From contig SYJG01000368.1 in assembly GCA_005798445.1 (NCBI GenBank), positions 1 through 64,000 on the forward strand: DNA of 64,000 nt. Direction: 5' to 3'. This DNA is from Planctomyces sp. (GTDB lineage: Bacteria; Planctomycetota; Planctomycetia; Planctomycetales; Planctomycetaceae). The position numbers were made by a program, and so were the translations under genes. Under the pieces are notes generated by a model. That model saw nothing but the letters and a program-made list of their open reading frames with translations, was not told the DNA's origin and did not search any database. Shown here in pieces: positions 31,385 to 39,863 of the stretch; within the stretch, counting starts at the first letter, position 1; every line of letters begins with the position of its first letter.

Positions 31385-31681
31385 TTATTGAGGACCAATG
31401 ATCCGGGCGACGGACTGATTGATGGAAGTGAAATAGGCCGCCATTTTGTCGCTAACCTCGTCCGCAAAGCGGGCGCTTTCGAGGACTTCCGAAGCGTGAT
31501 TCCGCACCGTGATGTCTTCGGCGACCGCTTCGCCCTTGAGTTCCGTCTGGACGAGTTTTTTGAGGTCGTGGATTTTGGGCAGCAGATTGTGCTCGAGATG
31601 ATCGACCAGCTGTTTAGTGAGCTGTTCGGCGTTCGTGAATTGCTCGCGCAGAGTTTGTTGGGAAACAGGTCGCTCCGCCAC
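31385..31681 (-). CDS. Hypothetical small protein
   Basis: 98 aa ORF with planctomycete-like codon usage. Confidence 0.5.
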   Translation of the reverse strand: MAERPVSQQTLREQFTNAEQLTKQLVDHLEHNLLPKIHDLKKLVQTELKGEAVAEDITVRNHASEVLESARFADEVSDKMAAYFTSINQSVARIIGPQ

Positions 31682-31872
31682 CGTTTCGCTCCTGGGATTA
31701 CGAGGGACTCGATCCGTAGGCCAGGAAATTAGACCCGGCTAGAATGCAGAAGGTCAAGGTGTTGCTGGTCATCTCGTCTAAAATGACGGAAATGGCACAA
31801 TTCCATGTGGAGGATCGTGGCCCTCCCGATTTGAGGATTTGGGTGGTTCAGCAGGTCCGCGAAAGGTCGCTC

Positions 31873-32730
31873 ATGCGCATCTTGGTTCTGGCGGATATCC
31901 ATTCCAATTGGCCGGCGCTGGCGGCGATCCAAGAGCCGTTCGATGCGTGTTTATTCGTTGGCGATTTAGTCGATTATGCCACCGATCCCGTGCCATGTGT
32001 GGATTGGATCCGCAAGCACGCGGCGGTCTCGGTGCGTGGCAATCATGATCACGCGGTCGCACAACGAATCCCTGTCGTAAAGAGCAACGGATTGCATCAG
32101 TTAGCGGCCGCGACTCGGCCGCTGCATTGGAAGGTGCTCTCACCGCTGCACATGAAATTCCTGACTCGGCTTCCGGTCACTCGTAAGGTGACGCTCGACA
32201 AAAAACGCTTTTTCCTGGTTCACGCGACTCCGCGCGATCCGTTCGACGAATATTTGCGGGACGACAAGTCCGCGTGGCAAGCGCGGCTCAAAGGCGTCGA
32301 CGCGGATTTCATCCTCGTTGGCCACACGCACATCCCGTTCGCGTTGCAACTCGACGGGCCGATGGTCATCAACCCCGGCAGCGTCGGTCAGCCGCGCGAC
32401 GGCGATCCGCGTGCGGCCTATGCGATCATCGAAAATGGCAAGGTCGAACTGCGCCGTGTGAAGTACGACATCGACGCGACACTCAAACACATGCGCGACA
32501 GCGGTATCGATGCCGAGACGCTCGAACTGGCCACGGCCGTTTTGCGAACGGGAGGACGGTTCGAATTCGACAAGTTGGCCCAGAGCGTGGGAACCGCCCT
32601 GGACGAAGATCCGAACGACGTTCACGACACCGTCGAACTGGCGCAGTTCAAGCCCGTCGAAACGCCAAAGAAGAAACGCAAGGCGTCCAAGAAAAAAGCG
32701 CCGGCGAAACGCAAACCCTCAGCGTCTTAG
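31873..32730 (+). CDS. Metallophosphoesterase (YfcE/MJ0936-like)
   Basis: LADIHSNWPAL; FVGDLVDY; VRGNHDHAV; VGHTHIPF. Confidence 0.88.
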   Translation: MRILVLADIHSNWPALAAIQEPFDACLFVGDLVDYATDPVPCVDWIRKHAAVSVRGNHDHAVAQRIPVVKSNGLHQLAAATRPLHWKVLSPLHMKFLTRLPVTRKVTLDKKRFFLVHATPRDPFDEYLRDDKSAWQARLKGVDADFILVGHTHIPFALQLDGPMVINPGSVGQPRDGDPRAAYAIIENGKVELRRVKYDIDATLKHMRDSGIDAETLELATAVLRTGGRFEFDKLAQSVGTALDEDPNDVHDTVELAQFKPVETPKKKRKASKKKAPAKRKPSAS

Positions 32731-33654
32731 CGTTGAGCCATGATCGGCGATCGGCTTCCGAGAGATGTCACGCCATTGCGTGATGTCGTACTCGTACGGG
32801 CCGTGTGCCGCATCGAATGGGCCGTGATGTTTGAGATAGAACTTGATCCGTTCGATCTTCTTCTCGGCCAGGAGTTCTCCGGGATGCTTGGCTCCGGGTG
32901 CTCGGCCCCAGATCACTCGCGAACCGCCACGGGTCGCGAGTTGCAAATTCAGATCCTCCCACGCGAGCTGGTTGTCCGAGTTCTCCGGCACGCGGATCGA
33001 CTGCAACCCGAACTGCTGCCAGTACGGCTTGAGCAGAACGGCCAGTCGCGCCGCCGCGATCACGCCGTCTTCTTTCCAAACGGTCCCCTCGGCTCCGCGT
33101 GGCGGAGTTTTGACGTAATCGATCAGCGGATACTTGGGAATTTCCGCCGGTGCGAAATCGGCCGATGGCAGCAGCGTTGCCTCGGCGTCGATCGGGTACA
33201 GGCCGGCAGCGGAAGTAACTCGGACCATCGCCACCGGTTCGCGGTATTCGAGCTCCACACGCATCCGGGCCGGCACCGAGGTGCTGACGCGCACGCGCCC
33301 TTTCACCCAGGGATGCCGCTCGAACGCTTCGGCCACGCGGCGTGTGATGTCTTTGTCGAGCAACGAAAGCTCGCCTGGCAACCCCGCTCGCCGCGCGACT
33401 TGCTCGGCCAAGTCGGTCGGCACCCAACGTGGTGGTGGAGTGATTTCGATCTGTGCGGTCTGCAAGCGGTATTGTTGATGGTCGTGGAGATCCGGAAACC
33501 GCACGCCCAGCTTTGGGAGAAACACCCAGGCCGCGACCACGCACGACAGCGCGAGCAACAGGTTCGGCTGAATGAGCCAACTCAGAAGTTGCTCGGTCGG
33601 AGTCGCAGGTCGTTGAAGCGACGGATCAGAGTCATCTGGAATGTGAGCAGACAT
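32719..33654 (-). CDS. FtsQ/DivIB-like POTRA-domain protein
   Basis: TM near the N-terminus; HPWVKGRVRVSTSVPARMRVELEYREPVA; adjacent to ddl. Confidence 0.6.
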   Translation of the reverse strand: MSAHIPDDSDPSLQRPATPTEQLLSWLIQPNLLLALSCVVAAWVFLPKLGVRFPDLHDHQQYRLQTAQIEITPPPRWVPTDLAEQVARRAGLPGELSLLDKDITRRVAEAFERHPWVKGRVRVSTSVPARMRVELEYREPVAMVRVTSAAGLYPIDAEATLLPSADFAPAEIPKYPLIDYVKTPPRGAEGTVWKEDGVIAAARLAVLLKPYWQQFGLQSIRVPENSDNQLAWEDLNLQLATRGGSRVIWGRAPGAKHPGELLAEKKIERIKFYLKHHGPFDAAHGPYEYDITQWRDISRKPIADHGSTLRR

Positions 33655-33667
33655 TGTGAGGTCGCGG

Positions 33668-34636
33668 TTACGTTGCCGACAGCAAGTTTTGTTTGGCGGG
33701 CGGTGTTGGTTTGCGGTGCAAGCAGTTGCGAATCGATCGCTCGCAGATCGCTCCCAGGCTGAGCCGCACTCGTGCCGCGGCCTTGGGGACGAGGCTGTGG
33801 CTGGTCATGCCGGGGATTGTGTTGACTTCCAGCAGCCAAGGCTCATTGAAACGATCGAGCCGCAAGTCCACACGAGCGAGGCCACGACAGCCGAGTGACT
33901 CATACGCGCGGCGGCCAGCATTCTCGATGGCCTTGATGACGCTGGTCGGGAACGCGAACTCGAAGAGGTACTGTGTGTCATCGTCTTCGTACTTGGCCTC
34001 ATAGTCGAAGAAGCCTCGGCCGGTTTCGATCTGGATCAATGGGAGCGGTTCGCCGTCGAGTATACCTAGAGTCCACTCGGTGCCTTCAATCGCGACCTCC
34101 AGCAACCCAAACGGATCGAAATGAAAGCAGCGAGCCAGCGCTTGCGGCAACTCTTCCGGAGTGCGAACGATCGTCACCCCCAGACTGGAACCCTGCCCAT
34201 CTGGTTTGACGGCGAGCGGAAATCCGAGCGTGCTGGCGAGTTGTTGGATGCGTGCCGCGCTGTCGGATTCGTGGATGAGTACATAGGCCGGCGTCGGCAC
34301 TCCGTTTTGGATGAAGCGTTCCTTGGCGGCCGACTTGCTGAACGCCAATCGAGAACTGACCGAATCGCTGCCAGTAAACGGGATGCCGGCGTCTTCCAAA
34401 ATCTGTTGAACGTGGCCGTCCTCACCAAACGTGCCATGCAGCGCGAGGAACGCGACATCGAAGGTGGACCAATCAAGCGCATGCAGGTCGATGTGCGCCG
34501 GATCAATGCGCGAGACGATATGTCCGAGACCAGACAAACTCTTCGAGACCGCGTCACCGCTTTCTAAGCTGATATTCCGCTCGCGAGATGTCCCGCCCGC
34601 CAAGACCGCAATTCGCAATGATTGTTCGTTCGCCAT
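33668..34636 (-). CDS. ddl: D-alanine--D-alanine ligase
   Basis: LHGTFGEDGHVQQILEDAGIPFTGSDSVSSRLAFSK; EVNTIPGMTSHSLVPKAA. Confidence 0.92.
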   Translation of the reverse strand: MANEQSLRIAVLAGGTSRERNISLESGDAVSKSLSGLGHIVSRIDPAHIDLHALDWSTFDVAFLALHGTFGEDGHVQQILEDAGIPFTGSDSVSSRLAFSKSAAKERFIQNGVPTPAYVLIHESDSAARIQQLASTLGFPLAVKPDGQGSSLGVTIVRTPEELPQALARCFHFDPFGLLEVAIEGTEWTLGILDGEPLPLIQIETGRGFFDYEAKYEDDDTQYLFEFAFPTSVIKAIENAGRRAYESLGCRGLARVDLRLDRFNEPWLLEVNTIPGMTSHSLVPKAAARVRLSLGAICERSIRNCLHRKPTPPAKQNLLSAT

Positions 34637-34832
34637 GAAGTGGCCTCCTTGCCTGAAGTCTCTCACGCTCCGCGTGAAGAAGGGGCGGGCTTCTATCAAA
34701 ACCGGAAAACTGGCTCCAGACCGACTACCTCATCCGTGAGGAGACCTCAATTTCCAATGCCGAGCCGCACCGGGCTCTCGACGCTTCCCGAATGGCCTCT
34801 GCATTTTGTTCTAACAACGTGATGGGCTTGCA

Positions 34833-35275
34833 ATGACGGACCAATCCGCTCGCTTCGTTTCGGCGAGCGCCAGGCGGCTTCAAGTGACTCGCAATGGGCG
34901 GAGCATCCTTCGCATCGCGGGTGTCCCGAAGCCTGTCGTGCTGGAAGATACGCGAGAGAAGCAACCTCTTCCGCTGTTCGCCAATCATCCGAACTGGATT
35001 GCCGGCGAGCGGCGGAAGTCATTGAAAACGGGCGACTACACCGTGGAGGAAATGGAGGCCACACTTTGCTTGGAACGCAAGAGCCTCGCGGACACCGTCG
35101 TTTGCGCGGTGACGTAGGGTGAGCGTTTCCTGGCATCATGCGCTCGGCTCGCCCGGTTCCGGTGGAAGGCCTTCCTGATCGAAGCGACTTTGAAAGACTT
35201 CAAAGGTGGCTTCGAGCCGTTCAATATCCCGTCGGGCGTGCATCCCAATGCAAGTGCTCGGTTCTCACTTTGAAA
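34833..35275 (+). pseudogene. ERCC4-type nuclease, interrupted by an in-frame TAG (35115-35117) and truncated
   Basis: VVLEDTREKQPLPLF ... LKTGDYTVEEMEATLCLERKSLADTVVCAVT*GERFLASCARLARFRWKAFLIEATLKDFKGGFEPFNIPSGVHPNA in one frame across the TAG. Confidence 0.7.
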
Positions 35276-35405
35276 AAGCGGCGTGCATTCCGGCGCGCGC
35301 TACGCCTGCAAGTGGTGTTTTTGAGACGCATCGAGTCACCGAAATTGCAAAACCCTCGGAGATCCGAGGGTTCGGATTTGGGAAGGCACGCCCAGAGGGA
35401 TTCGA
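35251..35405. repeat. Direct repeat, left copy: integrase 3' end + hairpin + tRNA-Arg 3' terminus
   Basis: ~154 bp, near-identical to 41037-41190. Confidence 0.92.
35387..35405 (-). other. tRNA-Arg 3'-end remnant (att site)
   Basis: cacgcccagagggattcga is identical to the 3' end of the intact tRNA at 41172-41245. Confidence 0.8.
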
Positions 35406-35789
35406 TTCCCCCCCATGAAACCACGGGAAAAGCCGCCTTCGGTAGTGAAAGCGGCGCGCAATCCGGCGCGCGGGATGACGCGGGCTTGATCTTAGTCGAT
35501 GACGATGCCGGCTTGGCAATGATCGTGGCGGCGTGGCCGATGCTGTCGGCAGATGCTCGGCGGGCGATGGTTGAGTTTGCGGGGCGGGAAGTTGGCTCGG
35601 TGGCTGTTCGGGCCGATGGGGGCGTTGGATCGGGATGACTCCCGCAAGGTACTGCGAGAAAAAGGGAAAGAAAGTGTGTTGAACCGCGCTGCTGTTCCCG
35701 GCAAGGGGAGTGGGAAAAACGGTTTCGGAGAACCTATCCGCGCGTCAGGTCGCCTCGTCGGTCACGAATCGCGGCCCCCTACGCCGGAC

Positions 35790-36785
35790 TCAGACCTGGA
35801 TGCCGCTCCGTTCCAGCGTTTTGCGGGCTTGCTGGGCGGCCTGCGTCTCCGAGCATTCGCTGACGATGGCCTTGAGAATCTCGACTGCCTTTCGGCGGTT
35901 GCCGGCAGCGGCAAGCTCTTTGGCGTCGGTGAGCAGTGTTTGGGCTGCGGCCTCAGTCTCTTCCGGCGATGGGTCGTAGGACTCCCGATCATCGTCTTCG
36001 ATGACCACTTCGGAGAGTTCGCTGTCGTGGATTTCTTTCGTGGGGATCTGGAACGTGTCGGGGTTGAACTTGTCCGGAGCGGAGACGGGAATCGGCCGCG
36101 GCGCGGACGGTGACGTGGGAGCGGGTGGAATCGCGCCGCCGTAGCCACCGAACCCCGTGGGCATCGGGCCGGACGCCATGACCAAGTCGCGGATGACACC
36201 CACAACCGCCATCGCGCTTTCGGCGTCGATCGGAACGCCTTCCAAGATGTTTGGCTTGAAAAGCAGCGAGATGGGCGGACCGCCTTGTGAGTGAATCTCC
36301 ACGAAGAACTTTTTGGAGATGGCGTACAGGACCACCAACGCGATGCCCACGACTAAGGTGACGGTGATCGGCCAGAACGAGCTCAGCGTCCAACTGAGCG
36401 ACAAGCCAGACACGTTGATGACCGCGGCCGAAATCAGATTGCCGATCGGCTTGTGAATTCCTGCGGCGAGATTCGAGACCTGTCGAATCGGGATCAATTG
36501 CAACCGCTGTCCGAACAAGCTGGTGGACTCGCACCGCAACTCTAAGCCGGCAAGTGTCAGCCGTGTGGTCGGGCTGAATCCCATCAGGCTGAGCACAAAG
36601 GCGATGACCCCTTGCATCCGTCCGACAATCTCGACCATCGGTGACGCGGACGGCTGCGGATGCACGCCGACGAGAAACTTTTGCAGAACCAACGTGGCCG
36701 AGCGGGTACGAAACAACCGGATGCCGAACGCTCCGATGACGAACACCCAAAACAAACTGGCCACGACGACTTCCATTGAGGACAT
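35790..36785 (-). CDS. Hypothetical membrane protein with C-terminal helical/TPR-like tail
   Basis: ORF 331 aa with TM segments; LVGVHPQPSASPMVEIVGRMQGVIAFVLSLMGF. Confidence 0.6.
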   Translation of the reverse strand: MSSMEVVVASLFWVFVIGAFGIRLFRTRSATLVLQKFLVGVHPQPSASPMVEIVGRMQGVIAFVLSLMGFSPTTRLTLAGLELRCESTSLFGQRLQLIPIRQVSNLAAGIHKPIGNLISAAVINVSGLSLSWTLSSFWPITVTLVVGIALVVLYAISKKFFVEIHSQGGPPISLLFKPNILEGVPIDAESAMAVVGVIRDLVMASGPMPTGFGGYGGAIPPAPTSPSAPRPIPVSAPDKFNPDTFQIPTKEIHDSELSEVVIEDDDRESYDPSPEETEAAAQTLLTDAKELAAAGNRRKAVEILKAIVSECSETQAAQQARKTLERSGIQV

Positions 36786-37075
36786 GACGGCTCCAAACGG
36801 TCAATCGACTCGGTGGCTTGGCTGAGACGCAACCGACACGCCCGCGTCCCCATGACAACAGTCGGCGCACGGCCTGTCAACAAAGGGGACTTCGCCTGGT
36901 TCGTTCGACGTTGTCGTTGTTGCTCGGCGATTCGCCAGTCGGCAAGATGTTGTTGCCACGGGTTGCGAACTGCTGAGTAGCTACAGCACTTCGCCGAAGC
37001 GGGCTGGGCTTGAGTTGCGGTTGCCTACCCTTCCGCCGACTCGCCCAGCCCGGCCTGTGGCCAAAGGGTAGGACG

Positions 37076-37720
37076 ATGGCAGGTCAGCACGGGAACGGCC
37101 GTGTCGCGGCATTGGCCGCGATTGAACGGCGGGCGCGGAGTTTGATCGACGGGTTCCCGGACGCGGTGCGAACGTACCGCTCGTGTTGCGACGGTCCCCG
37201 GTTTGCCTTTGATTCGATTGAAGCTCACAACCAACGTGTCTTGATCGAAGAGGCCAGTCAAAGCCTTCGGAGACTCGAAAGCGAACTCCGCAAACTCGCC
37301 GGACAGGTCATGTCAGAACTGCCCGATCTGGCCAAGACGCTGCGCCACGTCACCACAACCTCCAGCTTTCTCGACACGGACGAGAAGGTCGCCCCCGTGC
37401 TCAACGAATTGCACACGATTGAAGTGGAAGCTCACCGGCAACAGGACACTGCCGCGAGCGTGAAAACGGTGACACCCAAACTGGTTGATGAAGGCGACCG
37501 GACAATGTGGACGATCTGGGTGCTAACGAAGATCGCGCATCCCGTGTTCTCCGCGACGAAAGCAGTTGGAAAATCGCCGCAAGCGTGGACGGATTTCGCA
37601 AATGGGCTCCGGTACGAAGGGCTAATGGAAAATCATCCCGTGCGAGGACCGAAAGAAATCAAAATTCACAGGTCTGTGCTCGCCAAATTTGAAATCAAAC
37701 GCCCTGATTGGTTCGATTGA
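37076..37720 (+). CDS. Hypothetical protein
   Basis: ORF 37010..37720; likely start 37076. Confidence 0.55.
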   Translation: MAGQHGNGRVAALAAIERRARSLIDGFPDAVRTYRSCCDGPRFAFDSIEAHNQRVLIEEASQSLRRLESELRKLAGQVMSELPDLAKTLRHVTTTSSFLDTDEKVAPVLNELHTIEVEAHRQQDTAASVKTVTPKLVDEGDRTMWTIWVLTKIAHPVFSATKAVGKSPQAWTDFANGLRYEGLMENHPVRGPKEIKIHRSVLAKFEIKRPDWFD

Positions 37721-37868
37721 GCCCCCTGCGTTCTGGTTTCGTACAAGCCTGCTCAAGTCATCCCCCAGTCTGCTCACAATACGAAGACTCGCGGCTGGTA
37801 GGTGGATTCGTTTTGTTGAAGATGGCCCTGCCAAACCTTCAACGACGGATCATCGCGTTTCGCGAATG

Positions 37869-37948
37869 AAACCCTTGGTCCGAGGCTGCTCGCTTCAATG
37901 CGGGGACGCTGGTTGAAGGCGTTGGCAACAGTCTCGGACCAAGGGTTT
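37869..37948. repeat. Perfect 16-bp inverted repeat AAACCCTTGGTCCGAG ... CTCGGACCAAGGGTTT
   Basis: Arms 37869-37884 and 37933-37948, immediately upstream of the DUF1376 gene. Confidence 0.9.
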
Positions 37949-37965
37949 TTGCTTTGGGGCGTGCG

Positions 37966-38937
37966 ATGAAGCCTCCCGCATTTCAGTTCTACGCCGCCGA
38001 CTTTTTGGTCGGCACCTCGACCATGACCAACGAGGAAGTCGGAATCTATATCCGGCTGCTCTGCTACCAATGGGACAAGGGATTCGTCCCGAAGGACAAA
38101 GCATCTCGAATCGTCGGCGCGGAGATCCCGGCCGACGTGCTGAGCAAGTTCGTAGAGACCAATGGGGAACTCCGCAACCAACGACTTGAGAGCGTGCGAA
38201 GTAAGCAGACCGAATACCGCGAACAACAGTCGCTTCGCGGCAAGGCCGGTGCCGAAGCCAAGTGGCGCAGCTCTCGTGATGGCACTCGCCATCCAAGTGC
38301 CAATGCCACCGAGATGCCACCGCCATCATCCGTGGATTGTCCCAGCGATGGCTCTCCGCCTTCTGTCTTCGGTTTTCAGTCTTCGTCTCAAATCTCCGCC
38401 TCCACCTCCACAAATGGCGTGAGGGAGGCGGTGGAGGGATTGCTTTCAAAGACGGGCTACATCAAAGCTGGGAACATCGCTCAACTCGCCGTCGATCGCA
38501 GATACATGCTTGAGGAAGTCCAGCAACTCGTGAGCTACCTGGAGGCTCACCCCGAATACGGCAAAGGTGCGTTGGAATTCCGGCTCAAGAACTCACCACC
38601 TGGAACACCGATCGACAAGGGCTGGCCAGAGCCGCGAAATCGTCCACAACGGAAAAACGCTCAACGTGCCGGGACTGAGAAACTGCTGGCAGAGTTGTCG
38701 CAAGATGACATTCGGAAGGATTTGGAGTGGGCAGTTGCAATGAAGATGCTGCAACCTCGCGCACTCCACCAGTTCAACGACGACCCCGACGACTTTCTCA
38801 AGTTCCCAGCGAATCAGTCCACTCTCGCCCAAGTGATCGCGGCGCGAGATGCCGCAATCGGACAACGTGCTCCCACCGCCCAGCCACCGCCGGCTGATTC
38901 GAGCGACCGCACAGAAAACCGGACGCAACGATCGTGA
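37966..38937 (+). CDS. DUF1376 domain protein (phage/plasmid replication-initiation related)
   Basis: KPPAFQFYAADFLVGTSTMTNEEVGIYIRLLCYQWDKG. Confidence 0.82.
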   Translation: MKPPAFQFYAADFLVGTSTMTNEEVGIYIRLLCYQWDKGFVPKDKASRIVGAEIPADVLSKFVETNGELRNQRLESVRSKQTEYREQQSLRGKAGAEAKWRSSRDGTRHPSANATEMPPPSSVDCPSDGSPPSVFGFQSSSQISASTSTNGVREAVEGLLSKTGYIKAGNIAQLAVDRRYMLEEVQQLVSYLEAHPEYGKGALEFRLKNSPPGTPIDKGWPEPRNRPQRKNAQRAGTEKLLAELSQDDIRKDLEWAVAMKMLQPRALHQFNDDPDDFLKFPANQSTLAQVIAARDAAIGQRAPTAQPPPADSSDRTENRTQRS

Positions 38938-39008
38938 CTCGCCGCGCCCGGTTCTGCTGAGACTGCCACTGCAATCCCCTATCGACATCACAGCACAAGG
39001 ATTATGCC

Positions 39009-39434
39009 ATGACATCCGAAACATTGTTCCCCGATGACCCTCAACCTGACAAGGCGTTGCCGCACAACCGCACGGCCACCAGCAAGCTGGCGGCCAGATT
39101 GATGAAGCCATTCGCCGGCAAGCAAGCCGAGCGGGTTTTCGAGTTCATCAAAACCCAAGGGGACCACGGAGCAACCGACGAAGAGATTCAGACCGCTCTG
39201 AAGATGACCGGCAATTCCGAGCGGCCACGTCGTCACCGCCTGTACCTCGATGGTCGAGTCAAAGATTCCAAGAACATGCGGGCCACGGAATCGGGAACGC
39301 CCGCGAAGGTTTGGGTGGCAGTGTCTCCCGATGAGCCTGCCACCGCGAAGCCGAAAACGGACTGGCCCACGAGCGGCAGATCAAAACCGAGCCGCACCCA
39401 TTTGGACGAATCCGCACCGGACATGATTTCTTGA
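39009..39434 (+). CDS. Hypothetical protein, winged-helix-like
   Basis: RVFEFIKTQGDHGATDEEIQTALKMTGNSERPRRHRLYLDGRV. Confidence 0.6.
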   Translation: MTSETLFPDDPQPDKALPHNRTATSKLAARLMKPFAGKQAERVFEFIKTQGDHGATDEEIQTALKMTGNSERPRRHRLYLDGRVKDSKNMRATESGTPAKVWVAVSPDEPATAKPKTDWPTSGRSKPSRTHLDESAPDMIS

Positions 39435-39455
39435 TAGGTCGGGAGAACTGTCGCC

Positions 39456-39692
39456 ATGAATGCCACCACACTGTTGCCGGCCGCTCTGCGCCGGCCGGAG
39501 AAGATGGAGACGCCGCGGCTGTTGTTGTCGCGGGATGAAGCGGCGAAGGCTCTCAACGTGTCGGTGCGGCTGCTCGACACGCTCACCGAGCCGGCCGGAA
39601 CATTGAAGCCCGTCAGGATCGGGAGGCGTGTGCTCTTCTCGCCGGCTGAACTTCAACGGTGGATCGACGCTGAAGCGAAAGCGACACAGTAG
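39456..39692 (+). CDS. AlpA/excisionase-type helix-turn-helix protein
   Basis: LLSRDEAAKALNVSVRLLDTLTEPAGTLKPVRIGRRVLFSPAELQRWID. Confidence 0.8.
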   Translation: MNATTLLPAALRRPEKMETPRLLLSRDEAAKALNVSVRLLDTLTEPAGTLKPVRIGRRVLFSPAELQRWIDAEAKATQ

Positions 39693-39863
39693 GTCACGCT
39701 CCCGACGTGCCGATGATCGGAGAGACCGAATCTCCGCGCGGCACCACGTTTGATCGGGACGAACATCCGATCCTCGAATATCATCCTCGCACCTTTGCCG
39801 CCTGCGCGGTGTGCCGGACTGCAACCCGGCCCCGCGTGGGTGGCGTTGCAGAAAGGTCTCAAC

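Noticed and set aside
34833-35117. Stop-codon recoding (amber readthrough) in the ERCC4 gene
   Set aside because: Gene is also truncated and fused to integrase debris, so ordinary decay is the better explanation
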